From Bacteroidales bacterium (GTDB lineage Bacteria; Bacteroidota; Bacteroidia; Bacteroidales; UBA932), in contig JAEEXZ010000005.1 of NCBI GenBank assembly GCA_016288055.1, positions 1 through 64,000 on the forward strand: a stretch of DNA of 64,000 bases, given 5' to 3'. The notes beneath the pieces were generated by a model. It ran no database searches and was not told where the DNA came from. It was given only the letters and a program-made list of their open reading frames with translations. Shown here in pieces: positions 19,507 to 30,690 of this stretch. Numbering within the stretch: the first letter of the stretch is position 1; every line of letters starts with the position of its first letter. The position numbers were made by a program, and so were the translations under genes.

Positions 19507-20439
19507 ATGAAACCTACCTTACTCGTTCTGGCTGCCGGCATGGGCAGCCGTTATGGCGGACTCAAACAGATGGATGGTCTGGGCCCCCACGGAGAAACCA
19601 TCATCGACTATTCCATCCACGATGCGGTGGAAGCCGGTTTCGGTAAAATCGTGTACATCGTCCGTGATTTCTTCAAGGCCGATATGGAAGCCCACGTGAA
19701 AGAGCGCTACGCCGGTGTGAAAACCATCGACGGCGAACCCCTCCAGTTTGTCTTCGTCACCCAGGAACTCGACAAGATTCCCGCCGGATTCACCGTGCCG
19801 GAAACCCGCGTCAAGCCCTGGGGTACCGCCCACGCCATGCTCATGGCCGCCGAAGCCATCCACGAGCCCTTCGCCGTCATCAACGGCGACGACTTCTACG
19901 GTAAGGAGTCCTTCAAGATTCTGGCCGACTGGTGCCGCGCCCACGAGAAGACGGAAGGTCAGTACTGCATCGTAGGTTTCGAGCTGGAGAACACGCTCAG
20001 TGAAAACGGCAGCGTCTCCCGCGGTATCTGCTTCTACGACGACAAGAACATCCTCACCGGTATCGCCGAGCACCTGGAAATCGCCAAAGAGGCCGACGGA
20101 AAGGTGTACGGCAACAACTCCGTCACCGGCGAGAATCACGTGGAACTGGCCGCCAAGGCCCTCTGCTCCATGAACATGTGGGGCTTCACCCCGGACTACT
20201 TCGCCAAGAGCGCAGCCATCTTCGAGGATTTCCTGAAGAAGAACATCATGGAGCCCAAGAAGGAGTTCTACATCCCTTACGCAGTTGACGTAATCGTGAA
20301 AGGCGGCAAGGGCAGCTGCGAAGTGCTCTCCACTCCTTCCCACTGGTTCGGCGTCACCTTCAAGGAAGACCGTCCCGGCGTGGTGGCAAAGTTTGCCGAC
20401 CTGGTAGCCAAAGGCGTTTATCCCAGCCCCCTGTATTAG
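19507..20439 (+). CDS. Nucleotidyltransferase family protein (sugar nucleotidyltransferase fold)
   Basis: LVLAAGMGSRYGGLKQMDGLGPHGETIIDYSIHDAV; VINGDDFYG. Confidence 0.85.
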   Translation: MKPTLLVLAAGMGSRYGGLKQMDGLGPHGETIIDYSIHDAVEAGFGKIVYIVRDFFKADMEAHVKERYAGVKTIDGEPLQFVFVTQELDKIPAGFTVPETRVKPWGTAHAMLMAAEAIHEPFAVINGDDFYGKESFKILADWCRAHEKTEGQYCIVGFELENTLSENGSVSRGICFYDDKNILTGIAEHLEIAKEADGKVYGNNSVTGENHVELAAKALCSMNMWGFTPDYFAKSAAIFEDFLKKNIMEPKKEFYIPYAVDVIVKGGKGSCEVLSTPSHWFGVTFKEDRPGVVAKFADLVAKGVYPSPLY

Positions 20440-20443
20440 CCTT

Positions 20444-21367
20444 ATGCAACTGTTTGCCCGCAAAGTCAACAACTATGACCTCTATGCCAATCACGCCTGG
20501 TATGTGCCGGGCGTGAAGGGCATGTTCGCCCTCCTCGGTATGTTCCTCCTGGGCAACCTGCTGGGCGCCATCGTCATGAGCATCCTCCTGCTTTTTGTTC
20601 CCCAGGAGATTGTGATGGAATATGAGATGGTGGTGGTATATCCGCTGTCATTTTTGCCTGCCATGGTGTATGCCGCCTCCAAGAGCCAGCGCAACAGCCT
20701 TTTCGAAGCCGGTTACAAACTTAACAGCAACCACTTCGGCCCGTTCAAGGGATGGCAGCTGGCCCTCGTTACCGTGGTCCTCACCTACAGTTACATGTTC
20801 GCGTCGGACTACATGAACTATCTCAATTTCAAGCTGACCACCGGAACGCCCCTCATGAAGCAGTTCTATGACGCTCTCATGGAGGCCCTGGAAAAAATGA
20901 TGGCGGGCCCCTTCTGGAGTTCCTTCCTGGTGACGGCCATCTTCGCGCCCGTCTTTGAGGAGTGGCTGTGCCGCGGCATGGTGCTTCGCGGGCTGCTGAG
21001 CAAGATGAAGCCCGGCTGGGCCATCGTGATATCGGCCCTCTTCTTCGCCCTTATCCACATGAATCCCTGGCAGGCGCTCAACGCCTTCTTCATCGGCGTG
21101 ATCATGGGCTACGTTTATTACAAGACGGGTTCCCTGTGGCTCACCATGCTCATCCACTTCGTGAACAACGGCACCTCGGTAATCCTTACCCAGGTCACCT
21201 CCTTCGAGGAATCCAGCTATTTCTACGAAATGATGGACCACACCTCCTACGGGGTAATCAGCCTGGTGGCCGTGGCTGCCCTGGTGGCTTGCCTCTATGC
21301 CTTCAAGCGCATTCCGCTGCAGCAGGAGCGCGGGAATATCGACACCGTGGAGTTAAAAGTTGACTAA
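20444..21367 (+). CDS. CPBP family intramembrane glutamic endopeptidase
   Basis: FAPVFEEWLCRGMVLRGL...FALIHMNPWQALNAFFIGVIMGYVYYKTGSLW..MLIHFVNN. Confidence 0.9.
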   Translation: MQLFARKVNNYDLYANHAWYVPGVKGMFALLGMFLLGNLLGAIVMSILLLFVPQEIVMEYEMVVVYPLSFLPAMVYAASKSQRNSLFEAGYKLNSNHFGPFKGWQLALVTVVLTYSYMFASDYMNYLNFKLTTGTPLMKQFYDALMEALEKMMAGPFWSSFLVTAIFAPVFEEWLCRGMVLRGLLSKMKPGWAIVISALFFALIHMNPWQALNAFFIGVIMGYVYYKTGSLWLTMLIHFVNNGTSVILTQVTSFEESSYFYEMMDHTSYGVISLVAVAALVACLYAFKRIPLQQERGNIDTVELKVD

Positions 21368-21673
21368 ATGGAAAAATGGGCCTGGCTTAAGCGCAGCGAG
21401 CACAACTACCTGCTCCCGTTCGTGATCGTCATCACGGCGGTGGTGGCGTTGTGGCTGCTGTTCTTTGCGCACAACAGCGTGCTCAACTGGATCAAAGCCT
21501 CCGTGGAGGAGCGCAGCCAGGAAGCCGAGATGGCCCGTCTGCAGGGAGAAATCGACGAGATGGACCGTGAGATCGAGAATCTGCGGAACAATCGCGATTC
21601 CCTGGAATCCTTTGCCCGCGAAACCTATCACTTCGCCGCCCCCGGCGACGATGTGTATATCGTGGAAGAATAA
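21368..21673 (+). CDS. FtsB/DivIC-like septum formation initiator
   Basis: 101 aa, one TM plus coiled coil, ends ETYHFAAPGDDVYIVEE. Confidence 0.8.
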   Translation: MEKWAWLKRSEHNYLLPFVIVITAVVALWLLFFAHNSVLNWIKASVEERSQEAEMARLQGEIDEMDREIENLRNNRDSLESFARETYHFAAPGDDVYIVEE

Positions 21674-22464
21674 TTCATCGCACTGTAGATTGTTGCGGTG
21701 TGGATGGCGGCGGTGACGTCGTGGCTGCGAAGCCAGGTGGCACCTCTCTCCAGCGCCGCAAACTGTACGACTTGAGTAGCGGGCATTGCCTCTTCGGGGG
21801 TGATGCCCAGCTTTTTATAGATCATGCTCTTACGGGAGACGCCCACCAGCGTTTCCACCGGGAAGGCCTTCACCACTTCGTCCAGCCGGGAAAGCAGCTC
21901 GTAGTTCTGTTCCAGTGTCTTGGAGAAGCCGAAACCGGGGTCCAGGATCCACTCGCGGATGCCGTTCTCCTCGGCCTTGATGGCGAACTTCCTGAAATAG
22001 TCGATCACGGCGGCGGTGACGTCGTCGTCCGGATAGTCCGTCAGTTGCTGCATGGTTCCGGGCGTTCCCCTCATGTGCATGGCGATGTACGGTAGTCCCA
22101 GCCGTCCCACCGTCTCCAGCATCTTCGGGTCCAGCTCTCCGGCGCTGATGTCATTCACAATGAACGGGCCGATGGTATCGTACACCCGCTGCACAATCTC
22201 GGCCCGGTAGGTGTCGATGGAGATGCGGGGCATGGCTCCCATCTGCTTAAGTGTCGGCTCGAACCGGGCCCATTCCTCCTCGAGGGAAGGCTGCGCACTG
22301 CCGGGGCGGGTGCTGCAGGCACCCAGGTCCACGACGTCGGCGCCGTCTTCGAACATTTTCTCTATTCGGTGGAGGGCGATATCGGCCTGGGGAGCACGGC
22401 TTCCGGAATAGAAGGAATCGGGCGTCAGGTTTACGATGCCCATGATCTTGACGTTATTGACCAT
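21628..22464 (-). CDS. folP: Dihydropteroate synthase
   Basis: KIMGIVNLTPDSFYSGSR; GADVVDLGACSTRPG; DPGFGFSKTLEQNYELL. Confidence 0.93.
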   Translation of the reverse strand: MVNNVKIMGIVNLTPDSFYSGSRAPQADIALHRIEKMFEDGADVVDLGACSTRPGSAQPSLEEEWARFEPTLKQMGAMPRISIDTYRAEIVQRVYDTIGPFIVNDISAGELDPKMLETVGRLGLPYIAMHMRGTPGTMQQLTDYPDDDVTAAVIDYFRKFAIKAEENGIREWILDPGFGFSKTLEQNYELLSRLDEVVKAFPVETLVGVSRKSMIYKKLGITPEEAMPATQVVQFAALERGATWLRSHDVTAAIHTATIYSAMNYSSTIYTSSPGAAK

Positions 22465-22468
22465 TTGT

Positions 22469-23518
22469 CTATAAAAGCATTAGAATTGCCAGCATGACCA
22501 CGCAAAAGCCCTGGGCGGTCACTCTTCTTCTGGTGACATGGCGTGTGGAAAGGGCGTCGGGGTCACCGTTCAGGTCCTCCACCAGCGTTTCCGGGCAGTG
22601 ACGTGCGTCCCACTTGTGCATGAGCTCGCCGTCATAGAAGAAAGAGCCGCCGCCATTGGAACGGTTGAGGGTGATGAGCGTTTTATAATCGGCATAAAGG
22701 AGCTGGACGTCGGCCGGGAGAGGGACGTCTTCCGGGCGTCCGGCCACGAGCACCAGCGGCAGCGCCTGCGAGAAGGAGGCGGTGCGGTACTGCTCCTCCA
22801 CAAGGGCCCAGTTTGCTTTGGCAGGGTCATAGACGGAGAAGATGACGACGCGGCCGACGGCTGCCATCTCGTCCTGGTATTCCCCGTTGGCGTCGGAGAT
22901 ACTGAGGATGGGCGCGCGGCGGAACTCCTCCTCGCCGGCCTCGTCGTCGAGCGAGGCAAACAGGCGAGCCCCCCAGTTAAAAGGCGTGAAATCCACCACG
23001 GGAAGATGCCGGTTGCTGTAGATGGCCCCCGCCACAATGGCCAGCGTCGCAAAGAAGGCCGATACGGCCTTGCGTTTCCGCGCCCGGCCGAACTCCTTGA
23101 AGGGCGTAAAGGCGAACGCCGCCAACAGCAGCAGTCCCACATTCTTGAGGAAACTCTGCGCATGGGTCAGATGGATGGCCTCGCCGAAGCAGCCGCAGTC
23201 CATAGGCGCGTCAAAAATCCAGAGCAGCAGCGTCAGCACGGTGAACCCGCCCAGCAGCACATAGGAAAGGAGGGCCGACGCCTTCCGCAGTACACCGGTA
23301 ATAAGGCCGATCCCCACCAGGCACTCGGTGAAAGAGAAGAGAACGCCCAGAATCCTGGCCGCCGGAGTAATCCAGGCCAGGTGCAGGAACTTGAGGTACT
23401 CCGTAACGATGAGCATGGTTCCCACCGGGTCGCTCAGTTTGAGAATGCCCGAGACCAGGAAAACGATGCCCAGCAGGCCGGCGGCGCGGCGGCGGAGTCT
23501 CAAGTACACTCTGTTCAT
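22469..23518 (-). CDS. DoxX/MauE-like membrane protein (Bacteroidetes BT_3928-type)
   Basis: Four N-terminal TM segments, FGEAIHLTHAQSFLKN, C-terminal thioredoxin-like part. Confidence 0.7.
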   Translation of the reverse strand: MNRVYLRLRRRAAGLLGIVFLVSGILKLSDPVGTMLIVTEYLKFLHLAWITPAARILGVLFSFTECLVGIGLITGVLRKASALLSYVLLGGFTVLTLLLWIFDAPMDCGCFGEAIHLTHAQSFLKNVGLLLLAAFAFTPFKEFGRARKRKAVSAFFATLAIVAGAIYSNRHLPVVDFTPFNWGARLFASLDDEAGEEEFRRAPILSISDANGEYQDEMAAVGRVVIFSVYDPAKANWALVEEQYRTASFSQALPLVLVAGRPEDVPLPADVQLLYADYKTLITLNRSNGGGSFFYDGELMHKWDARHCPETLVEDLNGDPDALSTRHVTRRRVTAQGFCVVMLAILMLL

Positions 23519-24195
23519 GACAGGAAAGGATCTACGGCTGCCTGGATTTTGGCGAAGATGTCGTCCGGAGGGAGCATGTGGCCGTTGGCGTCGGAGCAGT
23601 CAATCCGGCGGAACTTGGCGTCCCTTTCCGTCTCCTTTACATACAGGTTGCGGACGTTTTTCTGGAACTCGATGGATGCCTCGTGGATGTCCTGGGCGCC
23701 GGAAAGGTAGTTGCGGTCGTCACCCTCGCGGTGCATGGTGAGGCTTTGCTCGACAAAGCCGATGGGAACGTCCAGGAACAGGTTCAGGTCCGGTTTCGGA
23801 AGCTCGAAGTTGCCGTACTCGGTGTTGAAGATCCAGTCCCGGAGGGCGTCGCGTTCGGCCCCTTCCGGCAGCTTGGAGCACTGGTAGGCGATATTGGAAT
23901 ACACGTAACGGTCCAGCAGCACGGTCTTGCCCTCTTCCAGGGCCTTCTTGATGTCCGGACCCGCTCCGTGACGGTCCTCGGCGAACAGCAGGGCCACCAG
24001 CTGCGGATGCACCTGGTCATTGGCCCCGAAATCCCCCCGCAGGAAACGCGAGATGAGGTCCCCGTACACAGGAGCCTGATACCGGGGGAAATGGATATAT
24101 TCCAAATCCCCGCACCGTTTCGTCAAATATTCCTTGAGCAGCTTGACCTGGGTAGATTTTCCCGCCCCGTCAAGGCCTTCGAGTACAATAAGCAT
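23515..24195 (-). CDS. tmk: Thymidylate kinase
   Basis: LIVLEGLDGAGKSTQVKLLKEYL; LFAEDR; LLDRYVYSNIAYQ. Confidence 0.92.
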   Translation of the reverse strand: MLIVLEGLDGAGKSTQVKLLKEYLTKRCGDLEYIHFPRYQAPVYGDLISRFLRGDFGANDQVHPQLVALLFAEDRHGAGPDIKKALEEGKTVLLDRYVYSNIAYQCSKLPEGAERDALRDWIFNTEYGNFELPKPDLNLFLDVPIGFVEQSLTMHREGDDRNYLSGAQDIHEASIEFQKNVRNLYVKETERDAKFRRIDCSDANGHMLPPDDIFAKIQAAVDPFLS

Positions 24196-24300
24196 ATTTC
24201 CGTGTTAATCCTACAAATTTACGAAAAATATCTTAGTCATAATACTCGGGGCGTCTTTCTTAAGTTAGCGGCTCCGGGATAATTGATTCCCGGGAACACG

Positions 24301-24333
24301 AAAACAGGACTGCCGTCAAGGACAGTCCTGTCA
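24301..24333 (-). terminator. Intrinsic terminator downstream of infB
   Basis: Minus strand gacaggactgtccttgacggcagtcctgtttt. Confidence 0.75.
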
Positions 24334-24364
24334 AATATCTGCGTAGGAATGATTTCATCGAAAG

Positions 24365-27076
24365 CTACAGGCTGCGCTTGATCTCCACAATCTGGAACGC
24401 TTCGATGATGTCTCCGGGGTGAATGTCGTTGTAGCGTTCGAGGCCGCAACCGCATTCCATGCCGGCGGGCACTTCCTTGGCGTTGTCCTTGCCGCGCTGC
24501 AGGGAAGCCAGTTCGCCGGTGTAAACCACGATACCGTCGCGGATGAGGCGGACCTGGGCTTTCTGGGTGAGCTTGCCTTCCTTCACCAGACATCCGGCGA
24601 TGGTACCCACCTTGGAAATCTTGAAGGTCTGTTTGACCTCGGCGGTGGCGGTGACTTCTTCCTTCTTCTCCGGCTCCAGCATACCCTCGATACCTTCCTT
24701 CACCTCGTTGATACAATCGTAGATCACGGAGTAGAGGCGGATTTCGATGCCTTCCTTCTCGGCGGCGCGGCGGGCTTCGGCGCTCGGACGCACCTGGAAG
24801 CCGATGATCACGGCGTCGGAAGCCTCGGCCAGCAGGACGTCGGACTCGCTGATGGCACCCACGGCCTTGTGGATGACGTTCACGCGCACCTCCTCGGTGG
24901 AGAGCTTGATGAGGGAGTCGGACAGGGCTTCCACGGAACCGTCCACGTCACCCTTGACAATGACGTTGAGCTCCTTGAAGTTGCCGATGGCGATACGGCG
25001 GCCGATTTCCTCCAGGGTGAGGTGCTTCTGCGTCTTGATACCCTGGATGCGGATGAGCTGCTCGCGGCGCTGGGCGATGGACTTGGCTTCCTTTTCGTCG
25101 GCCATGATGTTGAACTTCTCACCGGCGGCGGGAGCGCCGTTGAGGCCCAGCAGGGATACGGGGGTGGAAGGTCCTGCGACCTCTACCTTCTGTCCGCGCT
25201 CGTTGTACATGGCCTTGACGCGTCCGTAGTAGCTGCCGGAGATAATCACGTCTCCTACGTGTACGGAACCGTCCTGCACCAGCACGGTGGCCAGGTAGCC
25301 GCGTCCCTTGTCCAGGGAGCTCTCGATGACGGCGCCGCTGCCCAGCTTGTTGGGGTTGGCCTTGAGTTCCAGGAGGTCGGTCTCGAAGAGCACCTTCTCC
25401 AGGAGCTTATCCACGTTGAGGCCTTTCTTGGCCGATATCTCCTGGCACTGGTACTTGCCGCCCCAGTCTTCCACCAGGATGTTCATTTCTGACAGCTGGC
25501 GGCGGATGGTGTCGGCGTTGGCGCCGGGTTTATCAATCTTATTGATGGCGAAGACCATGGGAACGCCGGCGGCCTGTGCATGGGCGATGGCTTCCTTGGT
25601 CTGAGGCATCACGGCATCGTCGGCTGCGACGATGATGATGGCAAGGTCCGTCATCTGGGCGCCTCGGGCACGCATGGCCGTGAAGGCTTCGTGGCCCGGC
25701 GTATCCAGGAAGGTGATATGGCGTCCGGAGGGCAGGGTTACGTTGTAAGCGCCGATGTGCTGGGTAATACCACCGGCCTCACCGGCGATCACGTTGGACT
25801 TGCGGATGTTATCCAGCAGGGAGGTCTTACCATGGTCCACGTGGCCCATCACGGTAATCACCGGCGGACGTTCCACCAGATCCTCCTCGCGGTCCGGCTC
25901 CTGCTGCTCGATTTCCTCTGACAGCTCGGCCGTTACGAATTCCACTTTATAGCCGAATTCCTCGGCCACGAGGACCAGGGTCTCGGCGTCCAGGCGCTGG
26001 TTGATGGATACCATCATGCCCAGGGACATGCAGGCGCCGATAACCTTCACCACGGGGGTGTTGTTCATGAGGGTGGCGAGGTCGTTCACCGTTACGAATT
26101 CGGTGACCTTGAGCACCTTGTTCTCGGCTGCGGCGGCTTCCATCTCCTCCTGGGAGCGGATGGCGGCAATCTCACGCTTCTCCTTGCGGTGCTTGGCGCC
26201 GAAGTTGTTGCGGGTGCTCTCGTTCATCTTGGCGTAGGTCTCCTTGACCTGCTTCTGGATTTCCTTCTGGAGTTCCTCCTGCTCGGCCTCGGTCATGGCG
26301 GGTTTGAAGCGGTCGCCCTTCTTGTTACGGCCTTTGCCACCGCCCTGAGGGGCGTTGTTGTCGTTCTTTTTCTTGGGAGCTTTCTCTGCCTGGACCTTGG
26401 TGACGTCCACCTTCTGGGAGCCGCTGGCTTTGATACGCTCGCGCTTTTTGGCCTTCTTGGGATCGAACTGGGTAAGGTCGATCTTGCCTACAACCTTGAA
26501 GGGAGCGCCCACTGGGGTCGGGGTGGGGGCTTGCTCGGCGACAGGTTCTTCTACGGCAGGTTCTTCCACGGCGGGTTCGGGTTCCTGGACGGGCTCCGGT
26601 TCGGGCTCGACTACGGGTTCGGGTTCCTGGATAGGTTCCGGCTCCTGGACGGGCTCCGGTTCGGGCTCGACTACGGGTTCGGGTTCCGGCTCGGCCACGG
26701 GCTCGACTACGGGTTCAGGTTCGGGTTCCTGGACGGGCTCCGGTTCGGGAGCCGCCACGGGTTCGGGGTCGCGGGAGAGGTTGTTGCTCTTGATCACGGT
26801 AACGCGCTCGGGCTCAAACTCGTCCTCTTCCTCCTCCTGTTTCTTGCCGGCCTTGTCCAGGATTTCGGTGAGTTTCACGTCCACCTTTTCGGCCGCCTCT
26901 TTCAGTTCCAGGTCTTTGCCGAACTTTTTGTGCAGGTCCGGCAGGAACTCGTCAGAGATTTTGAGATTCGGATTGGCGTCCTCGATGCCGGCACCCTTGG
27001 AATTGAGGAATTCCACGAGGGTGTCCAGCCCGATATTGAATTGTTTGATAAGTTTCGAAAGTCTGATTTCTGCCAT
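24365..27076 (-). CDS. infB: Translation initiation factor IF-2
   Basis: 903 aa; [41 protein letters not shown]. Confidence 0.97.
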   Translation of the reverse strand: MAEIRLSKLIKQFNIGLDTLVEFLNSKGAGIEDANPNLKISDEFLPDLHKKFGKDLELKEAAEKVDVKLTEILDKAGKKQEEEEDEFEPERVTVIKSNNLSRDPEPVAAPEPEPVQEPEPEPVVEPVAEPEPEPVVEPEPEPVQEPEPIQEPEPVVEPEPEPVQEPEPAVEEPAVEEPVAEQAPTPTPVGAPFKVVGKIDLTQFDPKKAKKRERIKASGSQKVDVTKVQAEKAPKKKNDNNAPQGGGKGRNKKGDRFKPAMTEAEQEELQKEIQKQVKETYAKMNESTRNNFGAKHRKEKREIAAIRSQEEMEAAAAENKVLKVTEFVTVNDLATLMNNTPVVKVIGACMSLGMMVSINQRLDAETLVLVAEEFGYKVEFVTAELSEEIEQQEPDREEDLVERPPVITVMGHVDHGKTSLLDNIRKSNVIAGEAGGITQHIGAYNVTLPSGRHITFLDTPGHEAFTAMRARGAQMTDLAIIIVAADDAVMPQTKEAIAHAQAAGVPMVFAINKIDKPGANADTIRRQLSEMNILVEDWGGKYQCQEISAKKGLNVDKLLEKVLFETDLLELKANPNKLGSGAVIESSLDKGRGYLATVLVQDGSVHVGDVIISGSYYGRVKAMYNERGQKVEVAGPSTPVSLLGLNGAPAAGEKFNIMADEKEAKSIAQRREQLIRIQGIKTQKHLTLEEIGRRIAIGNFKELNVIVKGDVDGSVEALSDSLIKLSTEEVRVNVIHKAVGAISESDVLLAEASDAVIIGFQVRPSAEARRAAEKEGIEIRLYSVIYDCINEVKEGIEGMLEPEKKEEVTATAEVKQTFKISKVGTIAGCLVKEGKLTQKAQVRLIRDGIVVYTGELASLQRGKDNAKEVPAGMECGCGLERYNDIHPGDIIEAFQIVEIKRSL

Positions 27077-27096
27077 ATATAACCCCTTTAATAATT

Positions 27097-28368
27097 CTAT
27101 TCTTCTTCAAATTCGGCGTGCAGGATCTTCAGCACGTCTTCCACGGTCTCGTCTTCCAGGTCTGCGCGGGTAGCGATCTCGACCGGGTCGAGGGCCATGA
27201 CGCTGCGGGCGGTGTCGCAGCCGATGGACTGCAGACGCTCGATCACCCACGGCTCGATGACGTCGGTGAACTCGCTCAGAAGGACGTCGTCCTCCTCTTC
27301 CTCGTTCTGCTGGATTTCACGCCAGACCTCGATCTCGCGATCCACCAGCATGCCGGCCAGCTTGATGTTCACGCCGCCCTTGCCGATACCCTTCTTGACT
27401 TCATCGGCCTGCATGTACACCTTGATCTTCTCGTCGGGTGCGGTGCCCAGGTCGATGCGGGAGATGCGGGCCGGATTGAGGGCGCGCTGGATCATCAGGG
27501 ACGGGTTGGAGCTCCACTGGATGACGTCGATGTTCTCGTTGCGCAGCTCGCGCACGATGCCCATGATGCGGGAACCCTTCACGCCGATGCAGGCGCCGAT
27601 CGGGTCGATGCGGTCGTCGTAGGATTCCACAGCCACCTTGGCGCGCTCGCCGGGGATGCGGACCACTTTCTTGACAGTGATGAGGCCGTCGTAGATTTCC
27701 GGAACTTCCATCTCGAAGAGTTTCTCGAGGAAGCTGTCGGTGGTGCGGGAAAGCACGATGTAAGGCGTGGTGTTGTTCTTCATTTCCACGCTCTTGATGA
27801 TGGCGCGGACAGAGTCGCTCTTCTTGAAGTGCTCGCCGGGGATCTGCTCGCTCTTGGGCATGCGCAGCTCGTTGCCGTCCTCGTCCAGGATGAGCACCTC
27901 GTTCTTCCAGGTCTGGTACACCTCGCCGGTGAAGATTTCACCTACGCGCTCGGAGTACTTTTTGAAGACGTTGGCTTTCTCGATATCCATGATACGGCCC
28001 TGCAGGTTCTGACGGATGTTCAGGATACCGCGGCGGCCGAAAGAGGCCAGGGAGAGTTTGCGGGCGAAGGTGTCGCCGATTTCATAGTCGTCGTCGCCGG
28101 TCTCGGCCTTGATCTCATCGAGGGTAATCTGGGTCACGGGGTCTTCCACTTCCTCCACCACTTCGAAGTTCTGGTAGATTTCGCAGTCTCCCTTGTCCAC
28201 GTTGATAATCACGTCGAAGTTGTCGGCGCTGCCGTAGGTCTTGGCGAGCTGGGTGAGGAACACATCCTTCAGTACGCCCAGCATCACCGGACGGTCAATG
28301 CTTTTCTCTTCCTTGAAATCCTTGAAAGCGTCAATCAAGGTGATTTCTTTCTCTTTTTCTTTTGCCAT
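27097..28368 (-). CDS. nusA: Transcription termination/antitermination protein NusA
   Basis: [29 protein letters not shown]; acidic C-term; start chosen at MAKEKEK. Confidence 0.95.
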   Translation of the reverse strand: MAKEKEKEITLIDAFKDFKEEKSIDRPVMLGVLKDVFLTQLAKTYGSADNFDVIINVDKGDCEIYQNFEVVEEVEDPVTQITLDEIKAETGDDDYEIGDTFARKLSLASFGRRGILNIRQNLQGRIMDIEKANVFKKYSERVGEIFTGEVYQTWKNEVLILDEDGNELRMPKSEQIPGEHFKKSDSVRAIIKSVEMKNNTTPYIVLSRTTDSFLEKLFEMEVPEIYDGLITVKKVVRIPGERAKVAVESYDDRIDPIGACIGVKGSRIMGIVRELRNENIDVIQWSSNPSLMIQRALNPARISRIDLGTAPDEKIKVYMQADEVKKGIGKGGVNIKLAGMLVDREIEVWREIQQNEEEEDDVLLSEFTDVIEPWVIERLQSIGCDTARSVMALDPVEIATRADLEDETVEDVLKILHAEFEEE

Positions 28369-28384
28369 TTTGGTTATTCTGTTT

Positions 28385-28798
28385 TTATTTGAATTCAATT
28401 ACGGGACGCACCGAGTTGACTGTGCTCATGGGAATCTCGGTTTCGTCCACCGTGACGGTTTCCCCGGTGTAGGCCTTGAGGGTGCCTTTCACCTTCTTGC
28501 CGCCTTTCAGCCAGACGTCCACGCCGGTGCCGATGGCCTTCAGAAACTGTCCTTCCACCTTGAAGGGACGGTCCAGGCCGGCCGATGAAACCGTGAGGGC
28601 GTAGTCTTCTACATCCTGGTCGAAGGCCTCGTGCACCACTTTGTCAAGGGCGGCGCAGTCTTCCCAGTCCACGACTCCTTCCTTCTTCTCGATGACCACC
28701 TCTATGTCATTGTCCTTGGAAACGGTCACTTCCACCAGGAAGCAGCCTCTTTCCTCAACAGCGGCCGCTACGGCCTCGATAATCTGTTCTTTCGTCAT
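28385..28798 (-). CDS. rimP: Ribosome maturation factor RimP
   Basis: IIEAVAAAVEERGCFLVEV; GLDRPFK; upstream of nusA-infB. Confidence 0.92.
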   Translation of the reverse strand: MTKEQIIEAVAAAVEERGCFLVEVTVSKDNDIEVVIEKKEGVVDWEDCAALDKVVHEAFDQDVEDYALTVSSAGLDRPFKVEGQFLKAIGTGVDVWLKGGKKVKGTLKAYTGETVTVDETEIPMSTVNSVRPVIEFK

Positions 28799-28808
28799 GT
28801 CTTTGTTT

Positions 28809-28842
28809 AAAAAAGAGGTAGGGGACCGGCGTCCTCTACCTC
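28809..28842 (-). terminator. Intrinsic terminator/attenuator in the rimP leader
   Basis: Minus strand gaggtagaggac-gccg-gtcccctacctc followed by TTTTTT. Confidence 0.75.
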
Positions 28843-28852
28843 GTTCACAGTG

Positions 28853-28883
28853 CAAATATACGCACTTTTCCCGGAATAACCAA
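28853..28883 (-). promoter_or_regulatory. Bacteroidetes-type promoter TTG-N20-TATATTTG for rimP-nusA-infB
   Basis: Forward-strand caa (28881-28883) and caaatata (28853-28860). Confidence 0.75.
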
Positions 28884-28933
28884 ATATTGAGCAATTATCT
28901 CCATTTTGAACATGGGCAAGCCTGAAGCCCCGT

Positions 28934-29614
28934 TTAGAACTGATGGCTAAGATTAATGCCGTTGCCGTTGAAGGAAACAGCGAAGCGCTTGCAGCCGTTG
29001 TGGCCGATGATGCACATCGTAATGCCGCTCACGATGCAAGCGGCTCCGGCAATGGCGAGACCGTTCACCGTGGCGGACGGTGGTGCATTGCGATAAGGCT
29101 CCTGGTCCCGATCCTCGGAACGGGCATATTTCAGCAGGCTTGTACATAACCAGGGCAGACATAACGCAGCTCCGCTGTAAGTAACAATCTCTCCTACATT
29201 GTAGAGCGTCCTGTAGGGCTTGAGTTTCTCCTTGTACACCTCCGGGCCGAAGAGGGTCTTCATCTCGGCCGTATTCATCTTGTACACTCCTTCGAGCAGA
29301 AAACTCGAACCCCGGACTGTGACCATCCCGGGATTGAGCGTTTTGTCGAAGACAAGGCCGTTCTCGTCAAAAAACACCTCGCACCCGTCCTGAAAGCGGA
29401 TACTCTTCATATAACTGAAGGGGACCCTGGTCGGCAATGCTTCCAGGCCGATGTTCTCCAAATAGACCCGCGGCTTGGTAGTGAAGAACTCCTTCCGTTC
29501 AATCTTGCGGACCTTCCGCATCACTGTATCTCCAGGCGCCGTACGGATCTCCTCCTGCGCGGCCAACGCCCAGGGGAGGAAAATACAAAACAGCAGTAAA
29601 ATTTTTTTGTGCAT
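28934..29614 (-). CDS. Hypothetical exported protein
   Basis: 226 aa; signal peptide MHKKILLLFCIFLPWALAAQ; two hydrophobic segments. Confidence 0.7.
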   Translation of the reverse strand: MHKKILLLFCIFLPWALAAQEEIRTAPGDTVMRKVRKIERKEFFTTKPRVYLENIGLEALPTRVPFSYMKSIRFQDGCEVFFDENGLVFDKTLNPGMVTVRGSSFLLEGVYKMNTAEMKTLFGPEVYKEKLKPYRTLYNVGEIVTYSGAALCLPWLCTSLLKYARSEDRDQEPYRNAPPSATVNGLAIAGAACIVSGITMCIIGHNGCKRFAVSFNGNGINLSHQF

Positions 29615-29649
29615 AGTTATTTAATAGATTAAAATGTATAACGGAAAGA

Positions 29650-29960
29650 CTTGTCATTTACCTAACCATCTATAGAATGCGCTAATTGCTATAGCATCCA
29701 AATAGATATTGGAACGAAAAACATGATATATGACCTTTCATTGAGGTCAGTAAGTAAGAATGCGGTTGCATTCAAAGCGATCAATAATAGCGTGGCATAT
29801 ATTGGGTTACGGTATTGGCTGTTTTAATACGCAAGCGCTTCATTACAAGCGAACGGAATAAGTATACGAGTTGCGCCAATATTAGGATGACGCCTGGAGG
29901 GCCACCACGCCCTTTCCAGTTAGGTTCGTGATTTGGGTCTGAATCATTTGGGAAAATATC
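29650..29960 (-). pseudogene. Possible frameshifted small membrane-protein remnant
   Basis: Two minus frames give VILILAQLVYLFRSLVMKRLRI... and TLLLIALNATAFLLTDLNERSYIMFFVPISIWML*. Confidence 0.35.
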
Positions 29961-30681
29961 AAAAGCGGATTCTCCACGGATTCCCTTTTTCCGAGAGTTG
30001 CATCGGAAAGACATATGAATAGATTTCAGGGTTCTCCTTCATGAACATCCGGACAGTATCTTTGACTGCCTCTAGACGCTTAACCAGAGCTGTATCATCT
30101 GGAGAAACCCTATACGGCTTATCCACGCCAGCTAGAACTGTCAACTCGTCGGTCTTCCTGTCATATCGGCAAATGGCATCAATCCTTTTCCGCGTCCAGA
30201 TCTTATACTTTTCATGATCAAAACTCCGACTTACAAGACCATCCCTATAGTAAGCCATTGGCAAGAAATTTTCCCAATAGTCAGGGCGATTCTCCGGATA
30301 TAATTCGGGATGTTCCAGCCAATATAAAGGATGTCCGTCTACACGGTATCCTGCACTATCGATAGAATCAAAAATAAATACCGAATCCGTATAGTACGCA
30401 TACCGAGGTTCGTTTTCCTTGAAATAATCCATCCAACGTTTGCTAGATTTACTAATCGATGAGGAATCTATATCCCATTCCCTATAAAAGTAATCATTGA
30501 CCTCCTTCAGATTTTTGGGCAAGCGGTAGTAACTTTGGGCATACCCTACTATCATATCATTCAAGGGACATTCGTATGTTATATCTCTAGTGACATATAA
30601 AACATCTTTTCTGATACGTTCACGGGTATTGCACGCCGTGATGCAGATCATTATGGCCAGAACTGTACAACACTTATTCAT
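29959..30681 (-). CDS. Hypothetical lipoprotein
   Basis: 240 aa, lipobox-like ICITAC; AT-rich region. Confidence 0.65.
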   Translation of the reverse strand: MNKCCTVLAIMICITACNTRERIRKDVLYVTRDITYECPLNDMIVGYAQSYYRLPKNLKEVNDYFYREWDIDSSSISKSSKRWMDYFKENEPRYAYYTDSVFIFDSIDSAGYRVDGHPLYWLEHPELYPENRPDYWENFLPMAYYRDGLVSRSFDHEKYKIWTRKRIDAICRYDRKTDELTVLAGVDKPYRVSPDDTALVKRLEAVKDTVRMFMKENPEIYSYVFPMQLSEKGNPWRIRF

Positions 30682-30690
30682 TTTGATATA

